From: Ipomoea triloba
Lineage: Eukaryota > Streptophyta > Magnoliopsida > Solanales > Convolvulaceae
Direction of reading: 5' to 3'
NCBI RefSeq assembly: GCF_003576645.1
Contig: NC_044920.1
Span: 13,683,931 to 13,747,930, forward strand
Length of the DNA: 64,000 nt
The stretch's first letter is position 1; every line of letters starts with the position of its first letter. Positions 10,346-22,857 of the stretch are shown here, piece after piece. The notes beneath the pieces were generated by a model. That model did no database searches and was not told the origin of the DNA. It saw only the letters and a list, made by a program, of their open reading frames with translations. The position numbers and the translations under genes are program-made.

Positions 10346-11151
10346 ACATACCTAATTCAATAATAGGTGGATCAGATTTAGGGTTGAACTTGAGGTACTT
10401 ATCATTAAACTTCGACTGAACTTCATTCCCTTCATCATTCTGCAAATCTTCTTAGACTGTAGCTGAATCTTCTGAATCTTGGGCATCGTGTTCAGAAATA
10501 TCTGATGGTGGCACATACTGGGGTACATTTGATTCATCTACTCTTGCTCTTCTTTTTTTCTTATCCCTACCCTGACTACTAATATTGTTATGTTCCCTAT
10601 CTTGGTCACTATCACCCCAACTCCCTGCGTGTCACTTTCTATTTCACTCCCAATATCAGCATATGTCCCTTCTTCACTCACAATTTCAGCATCTCCCTCA
10701 AATTCACTCTCCTCATGCTCACTCCTTACTTCTTCCTCAAACTCATCATTGCCTTCATTTTCACCCCCCACTTCTTCCTCAAACTCATCCTCACCTTGAT
10801 TTTCACCCCCTTCGGGCCCTAGTAAACATAAACCAATTACTTCGGGGTCATCTATTCCATGCTCAACATAAATCTCACACTTTTTATGTTGACTACTAAT
10901 ATGAGCTAAGTGTAGACTACTAGCATCATTGCTTAATAATTTTAAAGCTTCAAAGAGTTCAGAGGGCAACTTTATGTAAGTGAGACTATTTTCCCATATC
11001 TTTAGTCAGTTATATATTTAAGTAAATGGGAATAGCATATAAAGTTTGGGTCCATATGCACTACCTCAGTCTCACCATACAAATACTGTAGCCTAGGTTT
11101 TTTCACAAAGTTGCCACCATGGTGAATTATTAATTCCACAGAGTCATTCAT
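10346..11151 (-). pseudogene. Mutator-like transposase N-terminus (PB1-like domain), broken
   Basis: Minus strand. A probable start ATG lies at 11151, just after an intron-like acceptor (TTTTTCTCAG). The protein begins MNDSVELIIHHGGNFV and continues through 'KPRLQYLYGETEVVHMDPN', matching in style the PB1-like domain at the start of plant MURA/MULE transposases. A frameshift or stop near 11002 is followed in another frame by 'ALKLLSNDASSLHLAH' and 'CEIYVEHGIDDPEVI', then a long Glu/Asp-rich linker. After another shift comes 'KSDPPIIELGMCN' near 10346-10390, the usual segment just before the next exon. The MULE catalytic DDE domain and the zinc knuckle are absent; a minisatellite begins where they should follow. 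Confidence 0.7.
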
Positions 11152-11764
11152 CCTGAGAAAAAGAATCAAATTCAATAAACCTACCAACTACTATTATATT
11201 ATAAACATAAAAGCAAGGACCACATACCACAATTTATGGCTTTATACACAACAAAGTGACAAAAATCAGCCAGCAGAACATTGTATTTAGGACTACATAT
11301 ATACACACATATTCAAAAAAGATAAAGGCAGCAGATCCTACGATATCAAAAGCATAAAATAAATATTCAAAGCAGGACCACACAACATAACATCAACGTC
11401 ATATTCATATTTTATTCACAGCAAGACCACACTACAATTGTTTATTTGTTATTGGAGTCTGTATTCACACTATACAGTTCACAACATATGCATATAAGTC
11501 TGTATTCACACTTCACAATCTACATCAACATCATATATTTGTTATTTGTTACAACATATGACCTTAAATGTGTTCGCAGTACCTTAGGGATTCAGAGTGA
11601 AGAGAAAGTTGCGCCGGCGATTCGGAGCGAAGAGGTAGTCATCGACAATGCTATGTATTCGGAGTGAAGCACAGTCGAAGCACGTCTAACCGTATTCTTC
11701 AACACTAGCCCTTGCGCAGTTGAAGCACAATCGTGTATTCGGACTAAAGAATACGCCCGGTAAG
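11152..11764 (-). other. Presumed 5' flank/UTR of the Mutator-like transposase
   Basis: AT-rich sequence upstream (minus sense) of the PB1-like ORF. Near 11580-11760 it becomes GC-richer, with repeated 'ATTCGGAGCGAAG'-like strings. The same style of sequence resumes at 12307-12450 on the far side of the hAT-like MITE, so this looks like one leader split by the MITE. No terminal inverted repeat could be assigned. Confidence 0.35.
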
Positions 11765-12298
11765 CAGTGTTGCAAAAATCCCGCCTAGGCGCCGATTAAT
11801 CCGTGCCTAAGCGCTAGGCGCTGGTCGACCGCCTATCGTATCACATTAAATGGTGGTCTAGGCGGCTGGCCGGCTAGGCGACCGCCTAGGCCGCCTAAGC
11901 TCCGCCTAGGCTGCCAAAGCACCGCCTAGGCCGCTTAGGCGCTGACCGCCTAGGCGTTGACTAGGCCTTCTAGTCGGTCGATTAACTATTGTTCTTTTCT
12001 TTTAATGGGTTATTTCACTCAAAACAACATCGTTTTGAGTGAAATATTCCTAAATTGTACAAACTTTAGATATTTTTAAGGTTAATATTTAATATTTTAG
12101 TATTAACTATTAAAGTATTATATAATTTATAATTATTAGTCTTTAAAAAATTAAAAATACTTAAAGAATTTTTAAAAAATAAAAAATAAAATAAAAAATA
12201 CACGAACGCCTAGGCGCCGATTAATCCCCGGCTAGGCGTCCTAGGCGCTAGGCACTCCCCGAGCGCCTAGGGAGTGCCTAGCGATTTTTTCAACCATG
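11765..12298 (+). mobile_element. hAT-like MITE with perfect 8-bp target duplication (subtype 1)
   Basis: 534 bp flanked by CCGGTAAG on both sides (11757-11764 and 12299-12306). The ends are CAGTGTTGCAAAAATC and, read inward from the right, CATGGTTGAAAAAATC: a 16-bp imperfect terminal inverted repeat. The 8-bp duplication is the hAT signature. Both flanks are packed with CGCCTAGGCG-type palindromes around an AT-rich core. The core includes a small inverted repeat in the segment 'TTTCACTCAAAACAAC' and its complement. It has no coding capacity. A closely related inverted copy lies at 25653-26196. Confidence 0.9.
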
Positions 12299-12306
12299 CC
12301 GGTAAG

Positions 12307-12464
12307 TCGTCGATTAAGAGCAACAAGATTAATTCGTCGATTGTGGGAATTAAGGGATTCAGAGCGAAGGCTTCACGTTGATTCTGACAACAACTGCAGT
12401 CGAAGATTTCGCCGGACGATTTTGCGTTGAGTCTTACTTTTTGATTCAAACACTAGGGTAATTC

Positions 12465-12517
<53 letters not shown>

Positions 12518-12768
12518 CTTACGTGGACTCCATCTAGAATAATAAAAGCTACATCATTAACAAATAAGCCACATAAGCATTGAAACCGACGACATGTCAT
12601 CCCCTTTACCGGAAAACATACAAAAAAATATTAGGCGCAAAAAAAAATTAGTTTATGGCTCGAATAATCACTTATTGAAGACCATGGTGCAGGACGAATA
12701 ATCGTGAATGATTCATGGTGCGGGATGGAACTTCAGCCTAAGAAAAATCAAAAACCAAAACAAACCAC
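12307..12768. other. Leader remnant, AT microsatellite and spacer
   Basis: 12307-12450 looks like the continuation of the transposase leader interrupted by the MITE. 12467-12512 is an (AT)n microsatellite. The remainder up to the CACTA element is AT-rich and contains nothing I can name. Confidence 0.4.
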
Positions 12769-12804
12769 CACTAGTACAAAAAAGCACATAAAACAGTCAC
12801 ATTT

Positions 12805-13065
12805 AGCTACCGTTCTAGTTAGAACGGTAGTGTATTCTTAAAAAAAAAACGTGCGGTGGCAGTTTCGTAAATAAGTGAAAAACATTTTGCTACTATTGTA
12901 GAAAGAAACGGTAGCGGATTTAAAACAAATAAAACGCTCATAACATTTCGCTACCGTTCCTAAAGGAAACGGTAGCGGAATAGGTATTAAAAAAATAAAA
13001 AAGAAAATAGAAAATTAGAAAAATTAATTTCGCTACCGTTTCTTGACAAAACGGTAGCGAAATGT
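12805..13065. repeat. Left subterminal repeats of CACTA-1
   Basis: The 10-mer CGCTACCGTT, its complement AACGGTAGCG and close variants occur as short inverted pairs with small loops near 12810-12832, 12888-12915, 12950-12977 and 13033-13061. In En/Spm elements such subterminal motifs are the binding sites for the element's TNPA-like protein; that role is inferred here. Confidence 0.85.
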
Positions 13066-13084
13066 AATTATTAAAAAAAAATTC

Positions 13085-13355
13085 GAACAAATTAACAAAA
13101 TCCCAGATTTGTGAACAGCCATCGAAGGATCTCATCATCTCATCTGCTATCTCTGAAAAAATTCGCAGCCACCGCCACCGCATTGGATCCGCCACCGCCT
13201 CAGTCTCCACGGCCACCGCCCCTGCATTCCACCTTCGCAGCCACCGCCGTCGCCACCGCTTCACCATCGCAGATCTGTGAACAGCCATCAGCATCCGCCT
13301 CACAATTCAAACACCGCCGCCGCCCCCTCCACAACCACCCCCTTGTCGATTCCAG
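13085..13355 (+). other. Likely non-coding first exon of the CACTA-1 transposase gene
   Basis: A GC-rich, CCACCGCC-rich segment containing two copies of a 'GATTTGTGAACAGCCATC'-like string (near 13105 and 13270). It ends in CCAG with a GT donor at 13356. An acceptor (GAATTGACAG) lies at 14228, right before the first coding ATG, so a leader intron of about 870 bp is plausible. The alternative is a captured gene fragment; I recognise no protein in it. Confidence 0.45.
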
Positions 13356-13822
13356 GTTAGTTAGGGTTTTTTTTTGTTAATAATATATTTGTTTTATTAA
13401 TAATGATTAATTAATGTGATATTTTATATATGGTTTTAGAATTTCGAATTTATATTAATTTGTTGTTAATTTTTATTTTTATACATTGTTATGTACATAA
13501 TTTTGATAAATATTTATTTTTTATATATATTTGTTATATATTAATGTGTATATGTGAATATAATTTTATTTATCTATTAATGTTTATTAATAAATAGAAA
13601 ATGCTATAATAACATTAACCTCATAAGGAATATGCTAAGGGAAAAAAAGTTTTTTTTATTGCTTCAAAATTTATATTCTTATGTTTAAATCCAAATATTG
13701 CATTAAAATATTTATATTTATTATTTTTAAGAATTGACCTAGCTACCACTTGTGATAAAAGGAATACATTTAATAACCAACTATAAAAAAAAATTATCAT
13801 GATTAGTATGTGTATATAGTAG

Positions 13823-13882
<60 letters not shown>

Positions 13883-14228
13883 TATATTTTGTATGTGTAT
13901 AATTATAAGATTAATTAGTATATATGTGTATATATAAATATATAAGATTAGTAGTTTGCTTACTTTAATTTGATGAATTAGCTAAGTACTTTGACAATTA
14001 GGTATTTGATTAGTTAGGTATATTATATAATATGAATTATTTAGTTTGATGATGAGTAGGTGTAAAATTTGATGAGTTAGGTATATTTCGATTATATAGG
14101 TATTTTGATTACGAATTAGGTAATTTGATTTCAATGCAAATAACCTAATATCGTTTATAAATACATCCATCATTGCGTATCCATATCTTCATATATAGTA
14201 CTTAGAGTACCATTTTATGAATTGACAG
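13356..14228 (+). other. Presumed leader intron of CACTA-1
   Basis: Strongly AT-rich, with an (AT)n microsatellite at 13825-13878. It lies between the donor at 13356 and the acceptor at 14228. No coding sequence was seen. Confidence 0.4.
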
Positions 14229-15261
14229 ATATGGATCGGAGTTGGATGTATGAAAACCGTACTACATTCAAATATGTGCAAGGGGTTCAAGGGTTTATAC
14301 AATATGCTGAAGAAAATAGGAGTAAAAAAGCGGAAGATTTTATTATTTGTCCGTGTTGCGATTGTAAGAATTTGAGAAGATATCGTAATTCTGATGAAGT
14401 CAATGCTCATTTGATACACCGTGGTTTTAAAGAAGTGTACAATAGATGGATATGGCATGGTGAAAGCTTACTTCCTAGTACTAGTGCAAGTAAGGAAACT
14501 CATATATAGTGAAACTCATGCTGCACACAGTGAAAGTCAAGCAAATAGTCAAACTCATGAAGATAATGATGATGATGATGAAGATAATGACCGAATAGAT
14601 GAAATGATGCATGATGTGCAGGAAGATTTTAGTGAAATGCCTCTTGTGAACTTAAATGTTTTTTTTGAAAATGCTAAAAAACCTTTATTCCCTGGAAGTA
14701 CTAAATTTACTAAGTTATCTGCCGTGCTTAAATTATATAATTTGAAAGCAAAGAATGGATGGAGTGATAAGGGTTTCACCGAATTATTAAAACTACTAAA
14801 AGACATGCTTCCTGGTGACAATGAACTCCCCAATTCAACTTACGAAGCAAAAAAAATGTTGTGTCCATTGGGTATGGACATTGAGAGGATACATGTGTGT
14901 CCAAATGATTGTATTTTGTATTGGAAAGAATACAAAGACTTGCATGTGTGCCCAAAGTGTGGAGCATCACGTTATAAAAACAAAGATGCGTGTGAGAATA
15001 AGAAAGGTCTCCCAGCCAAAGTATTATGGTATTTACCCGTAATACCAAGATTTAAGCGAATGTTTGCTAATCCAAGGGAGGCAAAAAATTTTCAATGACA
15101 TGCTATTGGGTGAAAAGAAGATGGAAAACTTAGACATCCAGCTGATTCACCTTAATGGAGGAATATTGATAGGAGGTGGCCTGATTTCGGTACTGAAAAT
15201 AAAAATCTTAGACTTGGTTTGTGTACTGATGGAATGAATCCTCATGGTAACATGAGCAGTC
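14229..15261 (+). pseudogene. TNP2-type CACTA transposase, N-terminal part
   Basis: It starts at the ATG at 14231 (MDRSWMYENRTT). The first 85 or so residues form the transposase-associated N-terminal domain, including 'ICPCCDCKNLRRY' and 'HLIHRGFKEVYNRW'. A frameshift near 14500 moves the frame. The following part reads into the Tnp2 domain with 'LYNLKAKNGWSDKGFTELL', 'CPNDCILYWKEYKDLHVCPK' and the continued segment 'GKLRHPADSP' and 'GLCTDGMNPHGNMSS' up to about 15261, again with frame breaks near 15098. At that point the sequence jumps straight to the end of the transposase: the catalytic core expected after 'NPHGNMSS' is deleted. In the intact family this enzyme cuts and joins the CACTA termini. 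Confidence 0.88.
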
Positions 15262-15760
15262 GAAATAAATGGATATATATTTTACACCAAACGACAAGAT
15301 GAAAAGAGTGTGGTGCAAAATAGTGGGGTTACACAAGTAGCATTATCAAAAGATTATTCAAGTGCTAAGGATACTAAACCAATTGATGCTACTATGTCTT
15401 ATTATGGTGTGATTGAAGAAATTTGGGAACTTGATTACAAAGTGTTTAAAATTCCTCTATTCCGATGTAGTTGGGTTGATAATAGAAGAGGCGTTCGGTT
15501 AGATGAATTGGGTTTTACTTTGGTTGATTTTGAACGGTTGGGTTATCACGATGAACCATTCATACTTACATCTCAGGCAAAACAAGTGTTTTATGTTTCT
15601 GATCCTGTTGATAATAAGTGGTCAATTGTTTTACAAAGCAAAAGATCTATTGTTGGTGTTGGTGATGTTGTGGATGAAGAAGAGTATGATCAGTTTGATG
15701 AAACTCCTCTATTTTCAAACGGTGTTCAGTCTTTACCTTTAGAAGAAGATAACTTTGAAA
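15262..15760 (+). pseudogene. DUF4216 region (C-terminal part of the TNP2 protein)
   Basis: It begins with residues resembling 'GYIFYTKRQDEKSVVQNSGV' and continues with 'YYGVIEEIWELDYKVFKIPLF', 'CSWVDNRRGVRLDELGFTLV' and 'FYVSDPVDNKWSIVL'. This is the pattern of the DUF4216 domain found at the C-terminus of TNP2-type transposases. The frame is open from 15310 to 15963. It directly follows the deletion junction at about 15262, so this copy is an N-terminus fused to a C-terminus without the catalytic centre. The role of DUF4216 itself is not known. Confidence 0.85.
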
Positions 15761-16680
15761 TAAGTTACATGCGGAGCGATCATGAAGAAGGATTGTGGGT
15801 TGACAATGTCAATGAAATTACAGGAAAGAAGTCAGAAGGCGAGGGAAAAGCAGGCGCTAAATTTGCATACACACTTCTTAGGTTCTGGTGGATATGCAAG
15901 GAAACGACAAGAGTGGATGAAATTAGACCCTCTATCCTCACAGCCTCCGTGTGCGTCAATTAGCTCGTCTTTGGTGTCTAATGATCGCAGCTTTGATTGG
16001 CTACGGGCAAGAACAAGAAAAACAGATGATGGAAGCTACTTTATTCCAAATGAAAAAACAGAGGAAGTGCTTCATAAAATTGTAAGTATTATATTTTTTT
16101 CAAATAATGTCATAATAATACATAATATTTATAAAACTAATGCATGACTTATCTTATTTCTTAGAATAGGTTGAAAAATATGAAGAGATTAATCAAGGGG
16201 TATTTGAACCTAAGAGACATCATGACATATTGTCAGTAGTTCTTGGAAAGGATGATCATTTAGGTTCTGTAAGGAGAATTGGTTCATACTCTACCATACA
16301 AGGAGTTTTTGGTAGACCAGATAGGAAACAAAGCACATCGAGTGGGATTTTCACAGCAGATGCTGTCAAACACATGATGGATAAATGCAGGGAAGATACA
16401 ATTATGGAAATGGAAGAGAAGATGAAACCCAAGATGGAAAAATGCAGGCAAGATACAATAATGGAAATGGAAGCAAAGATGAAACCCAAGATAGATAACA
16501 TGGACCAACAACTCAAGTTTCTGATGAAGAACATATCGGGGACACATCTATTTACACAAGGGGTCTCGGTTGGAACTCCTCAAAGTGTCTACACCCCTTA
16601 TGATCCACCGCTTTGTGATCTACCGCCTACTCGTAGCAACTGTCATTCAATTGACACATATCCAATTACAACAATTAAGG
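15761..16680 (+). pseudogene. Ptta/En-Spm-type transposase (TNPA-like) domain
   Basis: Two exon-like parts (to 16081, and 16165-16680) are separated by a GTAAGT...TTAG intron. The second reads 'VEKYEEINQGVFEPKRHHD', 'LSVVLGKDDHLGSVRRIG' and 'GVFGRPDRKQ', then a heptad-like repeat with two copies of a 'CRQDTIMEMEAKMKPK'-like unit, which suggests a coiled coil. This fits the plant transposase (Ptta/En/Spm) family that supplies the DNA-binding partner protein. The relation of this exon chain to the preceding frame is unclear because of shifts near 15960. Confidence 0.7.
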
Positions 16681-16757
16681 TAATATCAAAAGTTATTTCA
16701 TATATCAAAATATCATTTGTTGTTAGATTAAGATTAACACACGTTTTTTAATAATAG

Positions 16758-17023
16758 AGTCCAAAAAGGTGTTCACTAGCAGTATGTCCCGATGCTGGTG
16801 TCACACCAACTGTTGTTGCAAAGGGTATGGTTCACCCAAGTACAGACGGGTTATGGTGCATAATCAACCATTGTTCCTTAATTGTGTTAAAGTTTGGGTC
16901 GATGAAGTGGTTGATGGGGCAGAACAATTTAATCTCCCCATGCCAACTCTGGAGTATGCCACTATAGCACATATCGTTGGTAAATTTGTACAATGGCCTG
17001 TGCATTTAGTCTTTTTGGATGAG
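16758..17023 (+). pseudogene. Conserved CACTA-associated domain (DUF8039-like)
   Basis: An exon-like segment is bounded by an acceptor (AATAATAG) and a donor (GATGAG/GTATAC). One frame ends in 'NLPMPTLEYATIAHIVGKFVQW', which resembles the domain found between the Ptta/En-Spm part and the Ulp1-like part in plant CACTA polyproteins. The domain name is from memory of the family and is tentative. The frame changes inside the exon near 16860, so it is a pseudogene. Confidence 0.5.
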
Positions 17024-17108
17024 GTATACATTCTTATATTTAGTTATTAAGTTAGTTTTCATTGTTTATATTTAAAATGGTAGTAAAATTACACTTTTAT
17101 ATTTGTAG

Positions 17109-18162
<1,054 letters not shown>

Positions 18163-18592
18163 CTTTTGTTTTATTAATAAAGCTATTATGTTTTAATTTG
18201 AAGATAGTATTGTGTTTTGATTATATATATTATTGTATTAAAGTGGATGTGATGATATCAAGTATTATGCTTTGATCATATATTGTGTTAAAGTGTAATG
18301 ATTTAAACTATTGTGTTAGCATAAAGTTTGATAATAGTTTAATTTTGAGATGATGTTAGTATTGATGTTAGTTTGAAAGTATTTTGTTAGTATTGATGTT
18401 AGTTTAAAAGTGTTGTGTTAGTATTGATCTTAATTAGTTTGAAAGCATTGTGTTAGTATTGATGTTAGTTAGTTTGAAAGTATTGTGTAAAACTGTACTG
18501 TTTGATATAGATTTAAGCTATAACAAGTACATGAATTAAAAAAATTAGGGATATTAATTAAAATAAATGAAATATTAAAAAAAATTATATTT

Positions 18593-18836
18593 CGCTACCG
18601 TTCCTAGCTAGGAACGGTAGCGAAATATCACTAATTAAAAAAAATATATATATATCATCCGCTATCGTTCCTAGCTAACTAGAAACGGTAGCGGATGAGT
18701 AGACTTTTCGCTACCGTTTCACAACGGTAGCGAAAAGTCAACGGTAGCGAAAAGTCAAGGACAATCAGTAACTGTCTCATCCGTCACTGTTGTACAACAG
18801 TAACGAAATGTCATTTACAACAGTAGCGAAAAGGTA
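18593..18836. repeat. Right subterminal repeats of CACTA-1
   Basis: CGCTACCGTT and its complement occur as inverted pairs near 18593-18622, 18660-18695 and 18707-18732. Single or variant copies follow near 18740, 18786-18806 and 18815-18830. They mirror the left subterminal array and support the element boundaries. Confidence 0.85.
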
Positions 18837-18854
18837 ATTTTGTACTTAGTGCAC

Positions 18855-20030
18855 TAATGGGCACACAATTAAAAAAAAGAAAAAAGCAATGCACACAATG
18901 CACACAATAAACATCTAACCACCCAGAGCAAGTAAAAATAAATCATTATTGTAGAAATAATATTAATAATTGTCATACATTAAAATATTATAACAGTAAT
19001 TAGATAACACAATCATAAATAAACACTTATAAGTTATAATTACATATTAGAATTTAATACAACACAATTTCATACTCTAACGTAACCAATAAGTCATCAT
19101 ACTCAAACTCCAACCACCAAATATTATATTTACAATAACTAGAATAAGCCATAATTTAAAACTAAAAGCAATTCTCATAATACTTAGTAGTTATAATTTA
19201 TAAACTTACTTTTATTAGTTAGACATAATTAACTACAATATTGATTTTTGGTATAACTTTTTGTAAATGGTTTTACTTTATGAATCAACATATTTACTAT
19301 AATTAATAACAAAGAAATAAAATCAGGTCACGCTATTCACACAATAAACAATTAACCCCGCAAACTTTAAAAAAAAAAAAAAAAAAAAAAACTCATTGTA
19401 CCAAAATAGCAAGTTCTTATTAGGTAACGGTTACAATATATCAAAGCTAGGCACACAATAAATAAAAGCAAGGCACACAAAAATTGTAATGAGAACACAA
19501 AATATCAACACACATGGCTGCCAAGTAACTTAATTACACCAACTTATACTGAAAATTATAAAACCTCTCCATGCCTTTATAGACGTATAACTAATAACAA
19601 AAACCACTTATATTTAAGACACAAACTACCCATAATCCTAACTTGTTTAGATTTGTTAAACTTTCTCTAACTTGTTTTACTTTGTAAACCAATTTAGTTA
19701 ACCAAATTCATCGTGAAAATGCTAATTCCAAATTTTCTACCAATCTGATTTAACCACATGCAAAGAATAGGTAAATTTTAATTAGGATGCCCAAAATTCA
19801 CACGAAATTCAAAATTCACTAAACACCATACCCACACGAAAAAAAAAAAAACAAAAACAAAAAAAAAAACAAAAAAGTCGCCAGAGCAAATAAACAACCA
19901 GGAAACACCAATTAACAATAGAATAGCATCAACAACAATAACAAAAACCAGCCACAACACTGCAACAAAAATAAATATCAAGAAAAAAAAAACGAAAAAC
20001 CTACATATGCTCGTCGATTCCGGGGCCTGA
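18855..20030. other. AT-rich spacer, no gene recognised
   Basis: Long A-rich runs (about 19370-19390 and 19840-19890) and low-complexity sequence. No domain or RNA gene was found. The last 30 bp (GTCGATTCCGGGGCCTGA) are GC-richer and continue on the other side of the solo LTR at 21406. Confidence 0.5.
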
Positions 20031-20035
20031 CCGGA

Positions 20036-21405
20036 TGATAAGCTCCCAAGATACCCATTATTTGAGTGCAAATTAGGGTGCTTTGTAACGTTTTTAGTAT
20101 CCTTGTATGATAAATTTGTGATCAAATGTGCTTTAAATTCACTAACCGCACACAAAGCTACCTTTAGCATAAATTAAGACGATACAGGAGTCCCGGGAGC
20201 TAATAGGAACGAAGACCGAGCTTAAGGAACGAACCAAGCAAGTTTGGAGCCCCGAAGAACCCAAAATGATCCCCACACGCGTGGTGGTGCGCGTGGCAAC
20301 TTTCCAGTAGCCAACCACACACGACCACACGCGTGTGGAACCACACGCGTGTGGAAGGGCGTGGAATGGACACTGCGCGAAATTCTTCCTAGGGCTAAAT
20401 TTCGGAGACTATTTAAACCCCCTTGATAGAATTTCAGAGGGGAGCCCCTTTTTCCACTTTTGGGAGAACTTCTTTTTCCATTTTGGAAGGGAGCCCCCTT
20501 TTTCCATTTCTTACAATATTTTCATTTCCTAGAATAGTTTAGCTTAGCTTAGAGAATTCTCCTTGTAGCAAGACAACAAGCTTGGATTGAAGGAACACTT
20601 CAATTCTTGGTGATCTCTATTATATCTTAATCTATTTTATTATTTTGTTCTTGGATTGAATTAGCTATTGTCTTGAATTCTTTATCATGAGTGGCTAGTT
20701 TAATCTATAGATTTGGATTGTGTGAAGATATGTTGCTAGTGTGATGATCTTATATCTTATTTTGGATTTAAATGCTTGGATTGTTGGAATATTTATTCTT
20801 GTCTATTGATTGTTGTTTTGATGATATCTTGTTTGGATTTGGCCAATCTAGATGAGAGATTGAGCTCTTGACTCTTTCATGTCTTTGATTAGAGTTAGGA
20901 TTGAAAGCTTTGTAACAATCATGGATCCTATGGACTTCTTAAGAATAGTAGGAAAGTGTGTAGCTAAAGTGTTTGATAAAATGTGTCTTAGGACTTTGGT
21001 TACTTGAAGGCACTCCTAAGTCTAAGAAGCCCTAGTACACAAAGGTGGAAGAGGACTAAGAAGACACACTCCTGAATAGCCAACATCTTTGCTTTGTTTA
21101 TCCATTACCTTAAACACACTAGGATGCAACATAGATGAGCACTATCCGATCCCTACCTCCTTACATACATTTATTCACACTTGTTTTTACCCCTATTTTC
21201 TTACCACCCGTATGAACCTTTTCACTCTCAAATCATCATTCACCACACTCGAATCTATTACATGACTCAATCACTTAAACGCACAAACACTTGACACACC
21301 TCCACGTCCTTCCTTCGAGACCGACACTCGGGGAGTCACTGACTTTCCGTTTTAACAAACACATATCTTTTGACAGCTCAACCCCACGTAACACTGCTTT
21401 CTTCA
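20036..21405 (+). mobile_element. Solo LTR (Athila/Tat-type), 1,370 bp, with 5-bp target duplication
   Basis: It starts TGATAAGCTCCC and ends TTTCTTCA. CCGGA is repeated exactly at 20031-20035 and 21406-21410. It contains CACACGCGTGTGG palindromes (about 20270-20360), a short region of repeated 'GGGAGCCCC..TTTTTCCA' strings (20430-20500) and the 'CGACACTCGGGG' segment near its end. All of these are shared in style with the LTR at 7515-8860. No internal region is present, so it is best explained by LTR-LTR recombination. Confidence 0.85.
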
Positions 21406-21478
21406 CCGGACCGCAACGATCGCCGACGGCCACCAACGCAATCCGCCATTGTTGAAACCTGCAACTGCAACTAAGAAA
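21406..21478 (-). other. Short GC-rich fragment, possible exon remnant
   Basis: On the minus strand an ATG is followed by an open frame (MADCVGGRRRS) that would continue uninterrupted into 20000-20030 if the solo LTR were removed, ending at a GTAGGT donor-like site. It could be the first exon of a decayed gene split by the LTR on one side and the hAT-like MITE on the other. No family was recognised, and the open frame is short enough to be chance. Confidence 0.25.
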
Positions 21479-21500
21479 CATGGTTGCAGTAGGCGCTAGG
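21479..21500 (-). mobile_element. hAT-like MITE (subtype 2), left piece
   Basis: CATGGTTG and the start of a CCTAGG-rich zone are cut after 22 bp by the Copia B insertion. They continue at 31324; the 5-bp CTAGG at the junction is duplicated by the Copia insertion. The subtype differs from the 11765 and 25653 copies by its GAGTTAACTCG-rich segment. Confidence 0.75.
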
Positions 21501-22841
21501 TGTTAGACATGTATGCCCTAGGAGCCAACATTTATTGTTTTGGGCATTGATTTCTAATTAATTAAATATAATAAATAATTGTTTTATTCATTTTATTTTG
21601 GCTTAAATAGTATTTGATATTATTCCGTACAATCTTCTTAATTCTTCATTCTTAAGAGTTAAGAATATGAGTGACGAAGAATTAATAAATGAAGTATTGT
21701 AAAAATGTTCCTAGTCATAGGAATTCTAATTGGGCATTAGAATTCCGATAAGACTAGCACATTGTTCTTCATATGGTGAGTCTCATGCCATTCTGTATGA
21801 GATACAGAGAGTAGACATGTGGATGGTTGTTAGAGAACAAGTCATTGAACATTGACTGACTACAATGTACCGCATGGTGTTTACCTACGTGTCATCGGTA
21901 TGTTGTATGTTACAAGTATGCAATAATCCTTTGACTTGAGACGACATGGCTGTCTCGTACATATGGTGGACTAGTTTTTGCCAGATGCGTCTTTTGTTCC
22001 TTATGGGACTATAAGTGTACATGGTGGCCTAGTTCAGTATTGTACGGAGACATGTGTGCGTTCAATAGAGGATCCACCGCCTTGAGGTAACAAGGATGTT
22101 CCAGTCTATTCAATAATCATACAACGAGAATCTCTGGCCAGAGTATAATGAAGTTGGACTTCAGGTTAAGAATATTGAATAGACATATTGACCGGGTTTA
22201 TGGGTTTGACCAAGTTTGACCATGACCTTTATCTGGTTCGGAACACGTGTTGTGTGGAAGGAATGTTGCATGATATATGTAACGGAAAGGTTCATTATAA
22301 TATATTATAATATATTCATTGTCAACTAGATAGTCATACATACTGCTAGGTGTCACTCATGACTTACGAGCTATTTAATAATGAGTTATTAAATATTTCT
22401 CGTTGCTAGTTTGACTATGAACCTAGAAAGTCACACCTTAATGGTTTGTGGTAATGTTGAGAACTTTAAAAGAAATCGATAAAGAGTTATCGATATTGAA
22501 TTAATACATTAATAATTGATTAATGGATTAATTCAATATTGGGTAGTTTTGGGCTTTTAAAGGCTAGCACCTTTGGGCCCAAACCAGGCTATATATATAG
22601 CCTTGCCCTATTTCTTAAGTGGATAGAAAAAGTAATACAGAGATCAGGAAAATAGTTTTCACGTAGAAATCTCTGGGAGTTCTCGCGTGCCCGACCGGTG
22701 GACGGACTAGAGGTTGGACGATTGGACGGTTTTGATTCTGCCAAAGCACGCTTCAAAGGTAAACCTATCTAACTCCCGCGTTTACATAGAATCATAGAAA
22801 AGCGATTTGATGCTTCCGCTGCGCATTTAATTTTTCTAACA
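21501..22841 (+). repeat. 5' LTR of Copia B
   Basis: 1,341 bp, TG...CA ends. It differs from the 3' LTR by scattered substitutions and by about 68 bp (near 21908-21976) that the 3' LTR lacks. A TATA-like ATATATATAGCC lies near 22590-22602, a plausible promoter. Confidence 0.93.
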
Positions 22842-22842
22842 G

Positions 22843-22857
22843 TGGCATCAAGAGCTA
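22843..22857 (+). promoter_or_regulatory. Primer-binding site of Copia B
   Basis: TGGCATCAAGAGCT-like sequence lies one base after the 5' LTR. It is a diverged form of TGGTATCAGAGC, the complement of the initiator tRNA-Met 3' end used by most plant Copia elements. Confidence 0.75.

Noticed and set aside
19778..20170. 130-residue minus-strand frame with hydrophobic Phe/Val runs
   Set aside because: It crosses the border of the solo LTR and arises from A-rich sequence, with no domain.
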